From Pedobacter caeni (GTDB lineage Bacteria; Bacteroidota; Bacteroidia; Sphingobacteriales; Sphingobacteriaceae): DNA of 64,000 nucleotides. The notes beneath the pieces were generated by a model that saw only the letters and a program-made list of their open reading frames with translations, was not told the origin of the DNA and searched no databases. The position numbers and the translations under genes were made by a program. Positions within the stretch are counted from its first letter, which is position 1. Each line of letters begins with the position of its first letter. The stretch is from assembly GCF_900129215.1 (NCBI RefSeq), contig NZ_FQUQ01000002.1:62001-126000 (forward strand). Direction: 5' to 3'. Positions 1-9,035 of this stretch are shown here, piece by piece.

Positions 1-1
1 A

Positions 2-364
2 ACTGCTGTACTTTATCCAAAGAATGATTTATATAAAAATGGTACCGTGAAAAACGACCACTTAACAAAAATCATTACTCAGAAATTTATTGCACAAACA
101 CCTTGGTTGCCTTTGGAAGGTTGGAATGATCAGAGAAGATTAGGTCTTCCATTCTTTGAAAATCCTGCGATCGAAAAATCTTTGCCGGACCTTCCTGCAT
201 TAACTGATGCAAATTACATGACCAGCAATGTGAGTTTCTTTCCTCAGCGTTTAAGATATCCATCGAATTTGCGGATTACAAATTCGAAAGGATATGAGCA
301 GGCAGTTACCGCTCTCAAAGGTGCTGATGCCGTATTAACCCCGCTTTGGTGGGCTAAGAAATAA
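2..364 (+). CDS. SusD/RagB-like nutrient-binding lipoprotein, C-terminal fragment
   Basis: The reading frame is open from the left edge of the window, so this is the 3' end of a longer gene; a GTG at 47 is internal and not a start. The C-terminus has the 'FPQRLRYPSN' block and ends in 'LTPLWWAKK', which matches the usual ending of the SusD-like_2 type of outer-membrane lipoproteins, where an R-x-x-YP motif is followed by a terminal WW motif. Such proteins sit on the cell surface and pass glycans or peptides to a partner SusC channel, which would lie upstream, outside the window. A hairpin follows the stop codon. The family call rests on about 120 residues. Confidence 0.72.
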   Translation, partial: TAVLYPKNDLYKNGTVKNDHLTKIITQKFIAQTPWLPLEGWNDQRRLGLPFFENPAIEKSLPDLPALTDANYMTSNVSFFPQRLRYPSNLRITNSKGYEQAVTALKGADAVLTPLWWAKK

Positions 365-385
365 TCTTTTGTTTATATAAAAGCG

Positions 386-416
386 ATAAAGGCTGCTCTC
401 AAAAGGGCAGCCTTTA
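386..416 (+). terminator. Hairpin terminator after the SusD-like gene
   Basis: An 11-bp inverted repeat (388-398 and 405-415, AAAGGCTGCTC with one mismatch near the loop) lies 25 nt after the stop codon. There is no long T-run, so its strength as an intrinsic terminator is uncertain. Confidence 0.55.
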
Positions 417-490
417 TGATTAAATAGCTTTGCAGAAAAATAGTCTTGCAGGGATTGCTTTATAGAAAATAGCTGTACAGGGAAAAACTG

Positions 491-1573
491 TTACAACCCT
501 TCAATTCCCAGCTTTGCAGCGAGTTCATTCAGGTCATTCACCACCGCATCAATCAGCGGAATACCCTGTACTTTGCGTTCCTGTTCAAAGGCATACTCAG
601 GTTCACCCGGAATGATCACCTTTTTATCCGGATCAACGGTTTTCGCTGATTTAAAACGCTCAATCCAGTTGTCTAAATGATTTTTGAAATCTTCAGCAGG
701 GCGGAAACCATCAATTCGCATGGCACCAAAGAAGTGACCGATACCTTCTCCAACAGGATTTGCAGAAGGTTCCAGAAAAGCCACAAAAGGAGGCACCCAG
801 GGGCCATAATTGGCACCGGAAAGCACAGCTGATAAAATATCAACGGTTGCACTTAAACCATAACCTTTATGACTTCCATGATCTTTATCGCTGCCCAATG
901 GCAGGAGGGAACCCCCATCTTTTAACTGATGGGCACTTGTAGAAGAATTGCCATCTTTATCCTGCACCCAACCCTCAGGAATAGGCTGGTTTGCCCTTTG
1001 GGCGATTTCCAGTTTCCCGTTTGCTGCAGCTGCGGTGGCCATGTCCACCACTAAAGGAGGGTACTTGCCTGCAGGAAAAGCATAACACATTGGATTGGTT
1101 CCCAATAACCTTTCATTGGCATAGGTAGGTGCGACAAGCGGACTGGCATTGGTCATGCTGATCCCGATCATGTCCTGTTCCACAGCCATTAAAGCATGGT
1201 ATCCGGCAATCCCAAAATGGTTGGAATTTTTAACAGATACCCATCCGCTACCATAAGTTTTAGCTTTTTCAATGGCAATCTTCATGGCAAAAGGAGCCAC
1301 CACTAATCCAAGCCCCGCATCTCCGTCTACTGTCGCTGTAGTTGCTGTTTCATGGACTACCCTCACCTCAGGTGTGGCGTTGATGCGTTCCTTTTCCCAT
1401 AACCTCACATAACCACTTAAACGGGCTACCCCATGGGAATCTATTCCCCTCAGGTCAGATTTTAACAAGACATCTGCTGCCAGTTGTGCGTCCACCTCAG
1501 GACATCCCATTTTCAGGAATACATCTTCTGTAAACTGACGGAGTTTTTGTTCGGTAAAAGTGTGAAAAATCAT
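491..1573 (-). CDS. Ldh family oxidoreductase (malate/L-lactate/ureidoglycolate dehydrogenase type)
   Basis: This 360-residue protein has the normal length for the Ldh_2 family of NAD(P)-dependent 2-hydroxyacid dehydrogenases, which are unrelated to classical Rossmann lactate dehydrogenases. Visible family blocks are 'DLRGIDSHGVARL' near residue 41 and 'SNHFGIAGYHAL' near 117, whose histidines (47 and 119) are typical active-site residues. 'GTNPMCYAFP' and 'GSHKGYGL' lie further on. The substrate cannot be told from sequence; malate, sulfolactate or other 2-oxoacids are possible. Its ATG overlaps the bshC stop codon by one base (TAATG arrangement), so the two genes are probably translated from one message. 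The protein looks soluble and cytoplasmic. Confidence 0.85.
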   Translation of the reverse strand: MIFHTFTEQKLRQFTEDVFLKMGCPEVDAQLAADVLLKSDLRGIDSHGVARLSGYVRLWEKERINATPEVRVVHETATTATVDGDAGLGLVVAPFAMKIAIEKAKTYGSGWVSVKNSNHFGIAGYHALMAVEQDMIGISMTNASPLVAPTYANERLLGTNPMCYAFPAGKYPPLVVDMATAAAANGKLEIAQRANQPIPEGWVQDKDGNSSTSAHQLKDGGSLLPLGSDKDHGSHKGYGLSATVDILSAVLSGANYGPWVPPFVAFLEPSANPVGEGIGHFFGAMRIDGFRPAEDFKNHLDNWIERFKSAKTVDPDKKVIIPGEPEYAFEQERKVQGIPLIDAVVNDLNELAAKLGIEGL

Positions 1574-3171
1574 TATGATGTAGCAAAAAGAACCGTAAAC
1601 TGATGGTCCAGTGGTTTGAAATTAAGAATCAGAGAATTGATAAAGTCATCTCCATAGAGCACATACATCGGGGCGATGTTTAACACACGCTCCTGTAAGA
1701 CTCCGGTAGGGAATAGCTTTTCTTTTAAATTATCGATCTGGGTTAATGAAGTATCATGTTTGCGCTTTTCTGCCCTTAACATTTTTTTCTCCAGATTGGC
1801 AATGAGTTTTAAGGCCCTTGTTTTGGCCGCATCAGCGGATTGAGAGAGCGTTTTATCGATCTTATAAGCATTGAGCTTGATCTGATCAAATACAGCCCTG
1901 ATGGCGCGCTCTTCATCATCCAGCGACAATTGCAGTGTCACATGCGCCTTAATCCAATCGTTTTTAAGGGTCAGCGGATCTTTAAAAAGATTGGTATGGT
2001 TGATGCCCAGAATCTGCATCCTTACTTCACTGCGTTTATCAATCAGCAATGCAGAGTTGCGAAGTAGCAATACCGGGAAATCTATGTTGTAATAATCGAA
2101 GTTTGCTTTCAGTTGCAGCCAATAAGTCAGCTCTGCCCCGCCGCCAATATAAGCAAGGTTTGGTAAGATGATCTCCTGATATACCGGTCGCATCACCACA
2201 TTCGGACTAAACCTTTCCGGGAAATTCCGGATTTCCTCCTGAAGTTCTGCTTCCGTAAAACTGAGGTCTGTATGCATCACCTTATAGACCTGATCTTCTT
2301 CCACAATCCGCTCGCGAAGCTGATCAGTCATATAAAAGAAGTTGATCTCTCTTGGGTTGACCTGTGTTTTATAGCCTTTTTCTTCCAATGCAGCATTGCT
2401 TGCCGAAATGTGCTGAAAGCTGTGCTGACCAGTGATGTCAGCTTCCATAACAGCTGCAAACTGTTTTTTAAGCTCATGTTCGTCTGCATCTACGCAAACC
2501 AAACCGTACTTTCCGAATAGCCCATCTACCAGTTCACGCGTGGCATCAGAAAGTTGATCATGATGTGTATAGGCATGTTCTACCATTTCAGATAGATGCA
2601 AACCATTTTCACTGATCCCCAGATAACCTTTATAGGCGATCAGTACCTCCGTGATGTCTTTTGTACTTAACCTTCCTGTTGCACCTGCTGCCTTCTTGTT
2701 CCAGGTCAGCATTCTGTCCTCGATTTTCACATGATTGATTTCTTCGAAATCATGATCTTCCGTGGCCATCCAATATACAGGTACAAAATTATATTGTGGA
2801 AATTGCTGCTTCAGCTCTTTTGCAAGATTGATGGCAGTAATGATTTTATAAATAAAATAAAGGGGGCCTGTAAATATATTGAGCTGATGACCGGTGGTAA
2901 TGGTAAAAGTCCGGTCATCAGCAAGAAGGTTAATGTTTTTGGTAACTAAGGCCGAAGGCTTAATTCCTGAATATTGTTTTTGGAGGATGCTGGTCAGTGT
3001 AGACCGGTTTCCTTTAAAACTGCGGTTAGCGATGGCCTTTGCAAAGCCTTCGAAATCCGGTGTATACTTATAAAAAGCACTTAACTGTTCCTTCCCACTG
3101 ATGTAATCCAATACAGCGGAGGAGAAGGCATTTGTTTCCTGGTAAGAGATGTATTTGGCCTGCATTGCCAC
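1573..3171 (-). CDS. bshC: Bacillithiol biosynthesis cysteine-adding enzyme BshC
   Basis: The 532-residue protein matches BshC (YllA family) in length and in its conserved blocks: 'TGHQLNIFTGPLYFIYKI' around residue 92, 'WMATEDHDFEEI' around 132, and 'YIGGGAELTYWLQLK' near 341. BshC is assigned to the last step of bacillithiol synthesis, joining cysteine to glucosaminyl-malate. Bacillithiol replaces glutathione as the main thiol in many Bacteroidota and Firmicutes. A second ATG six bases in (3165) is an alternative start. The gene is followed with a one-base overlap by the Ldh-type dehydrogenase and preceded by rimO with a 40-nt gap. The C-terminal part contains a charged coiled-coil stretch, as expected for this family. 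Confidence 0.93.
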   Translation of the reverse strand: MAMQAKYISYQETNAFSSAVLDYISGKEQLSAFYKYTPDFEGFAKAIANRSFKGNRSTLTSILQKQYSGIKPSALVTKNINLLADDRTFTITTGHQLNIFTGPLYFIYKIITAINLAKELKQQFPQYNFVPVYWMATEDHDFEEINHVKIEDRMLTWNKKAAGATGRLSTKDITEVLIAYKGYLGISENGLHLSEMVEHAYTHHDQLSDATRELVDGLFGKYGLVCVDADEHELKKQFAAVMEADITGQHSFQHISASNAALEEKGYKTQVNPREINFFYMTDQLRERIVEEDQVYKVMHTDLSFTEAELQEEIRNFPERFSPNVVMRPVYQEIILPNLAYIGGGAELTYWLQLKANFDYYNIDFPVLLLRNSALLIDKRSEVRMQILGINHTNLFKDPLTLKNDWIKAHVTLQLSLDDEERAIRAVFDQIKLNAYKIDKTLSQSADAAKTRALKLIANLEKKMLRAEKRKHDTSLTQIDNLKEKLFPTGVLQERVLNIAPMYVLYGDDFINSLILNFKPLDHQFTVLFATS

Positions 3172-3211
3172 GAATTTAAGTTAATAAAGCATAACTCCTC
3201 ACATCGCGCTT

Positions 3212-4546
3212 TTATTTTACAATTTGTCCATATAGATCGAAGTCTTCCGCCCTGTCAATCTTCACGTTAACAAAGCTTCCATTGGCTGCATAACCTGTCG
3301 CAGCATCAATTAAAACCTCATTATCAACCTCAGGAGAGTCAAATTCTGTACGTCCGATAAAGAAATCACCTTCTTTTCTATCTACCAGAACTTTATAGGT
3401 ATTTCCTACTTTTTCCTGATTGATGTCAAATGAAATCCCTTGTTGTAATTCCATAATGGCATCTACACGCTCCTGTTTTACTTCATCAGGTACATCGTCT
3501 ACCAGGTTATGGGCATGGGTTTTTTCCTCATGTGAATAAGTGAAACATCCCAATCTGTCGAACCTGGTTTCTTCTACCCAGCTCATCATTTCTTCAAAAT
3601 CCTGTTCTGTTTCACCAGGGTATCCACAGATTAATGTAGTACGCATGGCGATAGTAGGCACTTTATCCCTGATCTGGTTCACGATGTCGATCGTTTTCTG
3701 TTTCGTGATTCCACGACGCATAGATTTCAACATGTTATCCGTGATGTGCTGTAAAGGCATATCCAGGTATTTACAGATGTTTTCACGCTCGTTCATCGCA
3801 TCCAGGATTTCCATAGGGAAGCCCGAAGGATAAGCATATTGTAACCTGATCCATTCGATTCCGGGAACATCAGAAAGACGTCTCAACAATTCATCAAGGT
3901 TCCGTTTTCCATAGATATCCAAACCGTAATAGGTCAGGTCCTGAGCGATCAGGATCAGTTCTTTTGTTCCGTTGGCTGCTAAGATCTTTGCTTCATTCAC
4001 CAGTTCCTGCATATCGCGGGAAACGTGTTTTCCGCGCATTAAAGGAATGGCACAGAACGAGCATGGGCGGTTACAGCCTTCTGCGATCTTGAAATAAGCG
4101 AAATGAGAAGGAGTGGTCAATAACCTTTCTCCAATCAGTTCGTGTTTATAATTTGCACCTAAGGAATGTAAGATGTTATTTAAATCATTGGTCCCGAAGA
4201 AGGCGTCTACATTGGTAATCTCTGCTTCCAGTTCCGGTTTGTACCTTTCAGACAAACATCCGGTCACGATTACTTTGCCTATTTTTCCAGCTTCTTTAAG
4301 TTCGCTGTATTGCAGGATCGTATCGATAGATTCCTGTTTCGCATTGTCAATAAATCCGCAGGTATTGATCACTACAATATCATCCTTACCCATTTTATCG
4401 GATTCATGAACCACATCCATGCTATTGCCACGAAGCTGACCCATTAAAACTTCTGAATCGTAAAGGTTTTTGGAACAACCCAAAGTAATTACATTGATTT
4501 TAGGTTTTTTAACGGGGATAATCTTAGATGTGGTTTTTGTATTCAT
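3212..4546 (-). CDS. rimO: Ribosomal protein S12 methylthiotransferase RimO
   Basis: This 444-residue radical-SAM enzyme adds a methylthio group to a conserved aspartate of ribosomal protein S12. The N-terminal UPF0004 domain has 'TLGCSKNLYDSE' (first cluster cysteine) and 'VINTCGF'. The radical-SAM motif CxxxCxxC is in 'GCNRPCSFCAIP' near residue 158, followed by the 'RGKHVSR' block, and a TRAM domain closes the C-terminus. 'NLYDSE' resembles the RimO signature (KNLVDSE) more than that of the tRNA enzyme MiaB. It lies just downstream of ftsY (33-nt gap) in a long minus-strand housekeeping string. Confidence 0.95.
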   Translation of the reverse strand: MNTKTTSKIIPVKKPKINVITLGCSKNLYDSEVLMGQLRGNSMDVVHESDKMGKDDIVVINTCGFIDNAKQESIDTILQYSELKEAGKIGKVIVTGCLSERYKPELEAEITNVDAFFGTNDLNNILHSLGANYKHELIGERLLTTPSHFAYFKIAEGCNRPCSFCAIPLMRGKHVSRDMQELVNEAKILAANGTKELILIAQDLTYYGLDIYGKRNLDELLRRLSDVPGIEWIRLQYAYPSGFPMEILDAMNERENICKYLDMPLQHITDNMLKSMRRGITKQKTIDIVNQIRDKVPTIAMRTTLICGYPGETEQDFEEMMSWVEETRFDRLGCFTYSHEEKTHAHNLVDDVPDEVKQERVDAIMELQQGISFDINQEKVGNTYKVLVDRKEGDFFIGRTEFDSPEVDNEVLIDAATGYAANGSFVNVKIDRAEDFDLYGQIVK

Positions 4547-4579
4547 GTGTGTTTTTTATCTTGAAGCGGATCAGTCGTA

Positions 4580-5542
4580 TTAATTAAATAAACTGTCCAC
4601 AAAAGCTTTTTTGTCAAATAATTGCAGGTCGTTTACGCCTTCGCCAACGCCTATGTATTTTACCGGAATTTTAAACTGATCAGAGATTCCGATCACAACA
4701 CCACCTTTGGCGGTACCATCCAGTTTGGTAATGGCTAATGCATTTACGTCGGTTGCCTCAGTAAATTGCTTGCATTGTTCGAAGGCATTTTGCCCGGTCG
4801 AACCGTCCAGTACCAATAGTATTTCATGTGGTGCATTAGGGATTACCTTTTCCATCACATTTTTAATCTTGCCCAACTCATTCATCAGGCCTATTTTATT
4901 GTGTAAACGTCCGGCAGTATCGATGATCACTACATCTTCTCCATTGGCTACCGCAGATTGCAAAGTATCGAATGCTACAGAAGCAGGATCAGAACCCATG
5001 GCCTGTGCAACCACACGTACCCCAACGCGCTCGCCCCAGAGTTTAATCTGCTCTACAGCCGCCGCTCTGAATGTATCTGCAGCACCTAAAACTACTTTCA
5101 GGTTTTCTGCTTTCAGCTTATGCGCCAGCTTTCCTATGGTGGTGGTTTTACCAACACCATTTACACCAACTACCATAATCACATAAGGCTTATGCTGTCC
5201 GTATTCAAATTTACGGAAGTCATTGCTGTTGTTTTCAGAAAGCAGCAATTGAATCTCATCCCGAAGGAGGCGGTTCAGTTCTGTGGTCGATAAATACTTG
5301 TCCTTAGCTACACGGCTCTGTATCCGGTCGATAATTTTTAAGGTCGTACTCACCCCAACATCGGAAGTAACCAAAACCTCTTCAAGGTTATCGAGTACAT
5401 CATCATCTACAGTCGACTTACCGGCAACTGCTTTGGTGATCTTACTCAAAAAACCTTCTTTAGTTTTCTCTAATCCCTTGTCTAGAGCTTCCTGCGCTTC
5501 CGGAGCGGTTTCCTTTTTCTTGAAAAAATCGAATAAACCCAT
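4580..5542 (-). CDS. ftsY: Signal recognition particle receptor FtsY
   Basis: FtsY docks ribosome-bound signal recognition particle at the inner membrane and delivers nascent membrane proteins to the translocon. The 320-residue protein is the short form lacking a long acidic A domain. The NG domain shows the P-loop 'GVNGVGKTTTIGKLA', 'DTFRAAAVEQ', 'DTAGRLHNK' and 'TKLDGTAKGG', all in the normal order. The start 'MGLFDFFKKKE' is typical of Bacteroidota FtsY. It lies behind the rpmB-rpmG-DUF4295 cluster with a terminator-like hairpin between, so it may be transcribed both by readthrough and from its own promoter. Confidence 0.96.
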   Translation of the reverse strand: MGLFDFFKKKETAPEAQEALDKGLEKTKEGFLSKITKAVAGKSTVDDDVLDNLEEVLVTSDVGVSTTLKIIDRIQSRVAKDKYLSTTELNRLLRDEIQLLLSENNSNDFRKFEYGQHKPYVIMVVGVNGVGKTTTIGKLAHKLKAENLKVVLGAADTFRAAAVEQIKLWGERVGVRVVAQAMGSDPASVAFDTLQSAVANGEDVVIIDTAGRLHNKIGLMNELGKIKNVMEKVIPNAPHEILLVLDGSTGQNAFEQCKQFTEATDVNALAITKLDGTAKGGVVIGISDQFKIPVKYIGVGEGVNDLQLFDKKAFVDSLFN

Positions 5543-5560
5543 ACGAATGTATAACTAAAC

Positions 5561-5594
5561 AAAAAAAGCCCTCCCATTTAAAAGGGACGGCTTT
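5561..5594 (-). terminator. Intrinsic terminator behind the ribosomal-protein cluster
   Basis: On the minus strand a 10-bp stem with one mismatch (arms 5584-5593 and 5566-5575) and a run of seven T follows the DUF4295 gene. It separates the ribosomal genes from ftsY. Confidence 0.75.
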
Positions 5595-5614
5595 AATATA
5601 ATTAAATATTAAAA

Positions 5615-5773
5615 TTATTTTTTAGATGCAGAAATAGCATCTTGAACGTGATCGTTGTGAACAATAACTTCTTTGAAAGAATAAGCACCTTTTGGTGATT
5701 TAGTCATTGTAATAACTTTTGAATATTCTTTTCCTTTTCCCGTTTTAAGGGTTGCAACTACCTTTTTTGCCAT
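5615..5773 (-). CDS. DUF4295 small basic protein
   Basis: A 52-residue ORF starts at ATG 5773 and stops at TAA 5615: 'MAKKVVATLKTGKGKEYSKV' followed by a lysine-rich half ending in 'ISASKK'. It matches my recollection of DUF4295, a very short, basic protein conserved in Bacteroidota immediately downstream of rpmG. The position here, 38 nt after rpmG and before ftsY, is the usual one. The size, high lysine content and company of ribosomal proteins suggest a ribosome-associated role, but that is inference; no function is established to my knowledge. Confidence 0.88.
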   Translation of the reverse strand: MAKKVVATLKTGKGKEYSKVITMTKSPKGAYSFKEVIVHNDHVQDAISASKK

Positions 5774-5811
5774 GATCTAAATAGATTGTATTTAGTTAAA
5801 TACTAAATGTA

Positions 5812-5994
5812 TTACTTAATTTCTTTATGTACAGTTACCTTTTTCAAAACTGGATTGAATTTTTTCAATTCTAATCTCTCAGTAGTGTTTTTACGGTTTT
5901 TAGTAGAGATATATCTAGACATACCAGGCATGCCACTAGTTTTATGCTCCGTACACTCTAGAATAACTTGTACTCTGTTACCTTTTTTTGCCAT
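5812..5994 (-). CDS. rpmG: 50S ribosomal protein L33
   Basis: The 60-residue protein reads '[18 protein letters not shown]' and ends '...[19 protein letters not shown]', the standard L33 pattern. The zinc-binding CxxC pairs of the C-plus form are absent, as only one cysteine is present, so this is a C-minus L33. It lies 40 nt after rpmB and just before the DUF4295 gene, as in other Bacteroidota. Confidence 0.97.
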   Translation of the reverse strand: MAKKGNRVQVILECTEHKTSGMPGMSRYISTKNRKNTTERLELKKFNPVLKKVTVHKEIK

Positions 5995-6034
5995 TTTATT
6001 AATCTTAAGGTCGATTCACATCAACCATTGTTAT

Positions 6035-6268
6035 TTACAAATATCCTTTTTTCATGAAGCGATTAATCGCCTCAGTAATACCAATTTTATTAATGGTTTT
6101 GATAGCTGAAGTAGAAACTTTCAGTGTTATCCAACGATCCTCATCAGGAATATAAAATTTCTGAAGTTGTAAGTTGGGATAAAACTTACGCTTAGTTTTA
6201 ACGTTTGAGTGAGAAACATTAAAACCTGTCATTGCCATTTTTCCGGTTAAATCACAAACTCTAGACAT
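6035..6268 (-). CDS. rpmB: 50S ribosomal protein L28
   Basis: The 77-residue protein begins '[20 protein letters not shown]' and contains 'RKFYPNLQ' and '[12 protein letters not shown]', diagnostic for L28. It is the first gene of the minus-strand rpmB-rpmG-DUF4295 unit. The AT-rich upstream stretch 6269-6360 should hold the promoter; a near match to the -7 box (GATATTTG, one base off TAnnTTTG) can be read there on the minus strand. Confidence 0.97.
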   Translation of the reverse strand: MSRVCDLTGKMAMTGFNVSHSNVKTKRKFYPNLQLQKFYIPDEDRWITLKVSTSAIKTINKIGITEAINRFMKKGYL

Positions 6269-6455
6269 GCCTTTAAATATAGTGTGTTAATTGTTCTTTC
6301 TTAATTTTTTAAGAGTGTGCAAATATCAATAAAATATTTGTAATCATCAAGTAGGTATCTAAAATATTTTCAATTTATTTACAGCACGTTGCGAACTGTA
6401 GCTTAGATTCCTGTTGAGGACGCTCCCGGGGCGCAATATACAACATTTAAACGGA

Positions 6456-6893
6456 TTAAACGACCACTGCCTCTTCCAAATCACCTAAAAGATTCTCAAA
6501 TTGAAGGACATAACGCCTCGCCTCATTGATATAATGTACCAATTCCGGCTTTTCTTCCTTCCCCAGCTGTTGCAGCCAAAGCTGTTTATGTTCCTGCAAA
6601 TGGTACAGGGTTGGGGTTACCCCATAAGCCTTATGTTTGGTTTTCAAAAGAGGATGTTCTGCCTCATGAAGGTCCAGTTCAGCAATCCCCGGAAGGGCAA
6701 TAGATTTCATCATTGATACGATCGTGATGGGCAGCAGGACCTCATAAATCTCCCTGAGCAAAGTCCGCAGGTGCTGATGCTGAGCCTTATGGGTATCCAG
6801 GTTCCATTTTAATGAATCAGTACGGTAATGCTGGTTGGCCAGCTCGGCACGCCTCAGCGTTTCCGAAATCTGGTCGAATAGTTGTTTACTCAT
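6456..6893 (-). CDS. Uncharacterised helical, histidine-rich protein
   Basis: I do not recognise a family for this 145-residue protein. It has no signal peptide or membrane segment and looks all-helical, rich in Leu, Glu, Lys and His. Histidine clusters occur in 'HKAQHQHLRTLLREIYE' near residue 34 and 'DLHEAEHPLLKTKHKAYG' near 73, a spacing that could bind metal, but no known metal motif (hemerythrin, ferritin) fits. It stands alone between rpmB and the divergent acs gene, separated from acs by 151 nt. Codon use looks like that of its neighbours, and the frame covers the whole gap, so it is probably a real gene. Confidence 0.6.
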   Translation of the reverse strand: MSKQLFDQISETLRRAELANQHYRTDSLKWNLDTHKAQHQHLRTLLREIYEVLLPITIVSMMKSIALPGIAELDLHEAEHPLLKTKHKAYGVTPTLYHLQEHKQLWLQQLGKEEKPELVHYINEARRYVLQFENLLGDLEEAVVV

Positions 6894-6987
6894 AGGTCAG
6901 TGGTTGAGGTTAAACTATAGACAATCTTAACCCTCATTTGGTTTAAAAAGAAAACCTGGAAATGACTTAAAACCTGCGATTAAAATT

Positions 6988-7016
6988 TTGTTAGCTTTTT
7001 AATAAAGGTATATTTG
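6988..7016 (+). promoter_or_regulatory. Bacteroidota-type promoter of acs
   Basis: TTG (6988-6990) and TATATTTG (7009-7016) are separated by 18 nt. This fits the -33 TTG / -7 TAnnTTTG consensus of the primary sigma factor in this phylum. The box ends 28 nt before the acs ATG. Confidence 0.75.
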
Positions 7017-7044
7017 AGTTTTAGTTATTGACCTAAACCAAATC

Positions 7045-8937
7045 ATGCAAATTAATTCTTTTGAAGAGTATCAGGAAACGTATAAATTAAGCGTTGAGCA
7101 GCCCGAACAATTCTGGGCCGGTATAGCAGACAAATTTTTGTGGAGAAAAAAATGGGACAAAGTCCTGTCCTGGAATTTCTCCGAGCCAAACATTAAATGG
7201 TTTGAAGGAGCCAGGTTAAACATTACAGAGAACTGCCTTGATCGTCACCTTGCTGAAAATGGAGATAAACCAGCGATTATCTGGGAGCCTAACGATCCTC
7301 AAAAAGATAGCATCACTTTAAGCTATAAAATTTTACATGAGCAGGTCTGCCGCTTTGCCAATGTATTAAAAAAGAACGGCGTTAAAAAAGGAGACCGCGT
7401 ATGTATATATATGCCTATGGTTCCGGAACTTGCGGTAGCTGTTCTTGCCTGTGCCAGGATTGGTGCGGTCCATTCGGTAGTTTTTGGTGGTTTTTCTGCC
7501 AAATCTATTGCCGACAGGATCAATGATGCCGAATGTAAGGTAGTCATCACCGCTGATGGTGCCTTCAGAGGAAACAAACAAATTCAATTGAAAGAAGTGA
7601 TTGACGATGCCCTGATCGGTTGTCCGACTGTAGAACGCGTCATCGTACTCACACATACCCGTACACCGGTATCCATGCTTAAAGGCCGCGACATCTGGTG
7701 GGAAGATGAAATCAAACTGGTAGATACCAACTGTCCGGCTGAAGAAATGGATGCCGAAGACCTGTTGTTTATATTATATACTTCGGGCTCAACCGGAAAA
7801 CCTAAAGGAGTAGTACATACCATTGGCGGATATATGGTCTATGCAGGATATACTTTTTCCAATGTATTCAACTACCAGAAAGACGAAGTGTTTTTCTGTA
7901 CCGCGGATATCGGCTGGATCACCGGACACTCTTATATTGTATACGGTCCGCTTTCACAGGGCGCAACGACCCTGATGTTCGAGGGAATTCCAACTTATCC
8001 GGATGCTTCCAGAATGTGGCAGGTGGTAGAAAAACATAAAGTAAACATATTATATACTGCGCCAACAGCGATCCGCTCCTTAATGAGCTTCGGACTGGAG
8101 CCTTTAAATGGCATCGACATGAGTTCGCTACGTGTCCTTGGATCTGTAGGTGAACCCATCAATGAAGAAGCATGGCATTGGTTCGATGAAAACATCGGAA
8201 AAAGCAAATGCCCGATCGTAGACACCTGGTGGCAGACAGAAACGGGTGGAATTATGATTTCCCCGATTGCCTATGTAACTCCAACCAAACCTAGTTTCGC
8301 TACCTTACCATTGCCAGGTATTCAACCGATCCTGGTAGATGAAAATGGAAAAGAAATCGAAGGAAACGGGGTAAACGGAAACCTTTGTATCAAGTTTCCA
8401 TGGCCGGGAATGCTGCGCACCACTTACGGAGATCATGAGCGCTGTAAGCTGACCTATTTCTCTACTTATGAGAACCTTTACTTCACTGGTGATGGTTGCC
8501 TGAGAGATGAGGATGGTTATTACAGAATCACCGGAAGGGTGGATGATGTCATCAACGTATCCGGACACAGAATCGGTACTGCCGAAGTTGAAAATGCAAT
8601 TAACATGCATGCCGGTGTAGTGGAAAGTGCCGTAGTAGGCTTCCCTCATGAAGTTAAAGGGCAGGGAATCTATGCTTTTGTGATCTTCCCGAACCACCAT
8701 GAAGATGCTGACCTTACCCGTAAAGACATCCTTCAGACGGTAACCCGCGTGATCGGTGCCATTGCAAAACCGGATAAAATTCTTTTTGTAACCGGACTGC
8801 CTAAAACCCGTTCTGGTAAAATTATGAGAAGAATCCTAAGGAAAATCGCTGAAGGGGATATTGCCAACCTTGGAGATATTACCACTTTGCTGGATCCTGC
8901 AGTAGTAGAAGAAATCATAGAAAAATCTCAGAAATAA
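7045..8937 (+). CDS. acs: Acetate--CoA ligase (acetyl-CoA synthetase)
   Basis: This AMP-forming enzyme activates acetate to acetyl-CoA in the cytoplasm. The 630-residue length is normal. Visible motifs are the P-loop-like 'YTSGSTGKPKGVVHT' near residue 248, 'VDTWWQTETGG' near 392, the hinge 'GRVDDVINVSGHRIGTAEVE' near 500, and the C-terminal 'KTRSGKIMRRILR', whose lysine is the catalytic residue controlled by acetylation in characterised homologues. The WWQTE block favours acetate over longer acids. The N-terminal ACAS_N segment is present. It is a single gene with its own promoter and a strong bidirectional terminator. Confidence 0.95.
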   Translation: MQINSFEEYQETYKLSVEQPEQFWAGIADKFLWRKKWDKVLSWNFSEPNIKWFEGARLNITENCLDRHLAENGDKPAIIWEPNDPQKDSITLSYKILHEQVCRFANVLKKNGVKKGDRVCIYMPMVPELAVAVLACARIGAVHSVVFGGFSAKSIADRINDAECKVVITADGAFRGNKQIQLKEVIDDALIGCPTVERVIVLTHTRTPVSMLKGRDIWWEDEIKLVDTNCPAEEMDAEDLLFILYTSGSTGKPKGVVHTIGGYMVYAGYTFSNVFNYQKDEVFFCTADIGWITGHSYIVYGPLSQGATTLMFEGIPTYPDASRMWQVVEKHKVNILYTAPTAIRSLMSFGLEPLNGIDMSSLRVLGSVGEPINEEAWHWFDENIGKSKCPIVDTWWQTETGGIMISPIAYVTPTKPSFATLPLPGIQPILVDENGKEIEGNGVNGNLCIKFPWPGMLRTTYGDHERCKLTYFSTYENLYFTGDGCLRDEDGYYRITGRVDDVINVSGHRIGTAEVENAINMHAGVVESAVVGFPHEVKGQGIYAFVIFPNHHEDADLTRKDILQTVTRVIGAIAKPDKILFVTGLPKTRSGKIMRRILRKIAEGDIANLGDITTLLDPAVVEEIIEKSQK

Positions 8938-8948
8938 AATTTTTCAAT

Positions 8949-8995
8949 ATATTAAAGAAGCCCTCTGTTTAACAAACAGAGGGCTTCTTTAATAT
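8949..8995. terminator. Bidirectional terminator between acs and the lipoprotein gene
   Basis: A perfect 22-bp inverted repeat (8949-8970 and 8974-8995) has a 3-nt loop and a GC-rich centre with A/T flanks. It can end transcription from acs on the plus strand and the 9036-9725 gene on the minus strand. Confidence 0.9.
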
Positions 8996-9035
8996 ATATG
9001 GTTATGCTAAACTTTAACATATCCGTTACTCTTTT

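Noticed and set aside
4707..5186. 159-codon plus-strand ORF
   Set aside because: Antisense shadow of ftsY, whose conserved motifs are all on the minus strand.
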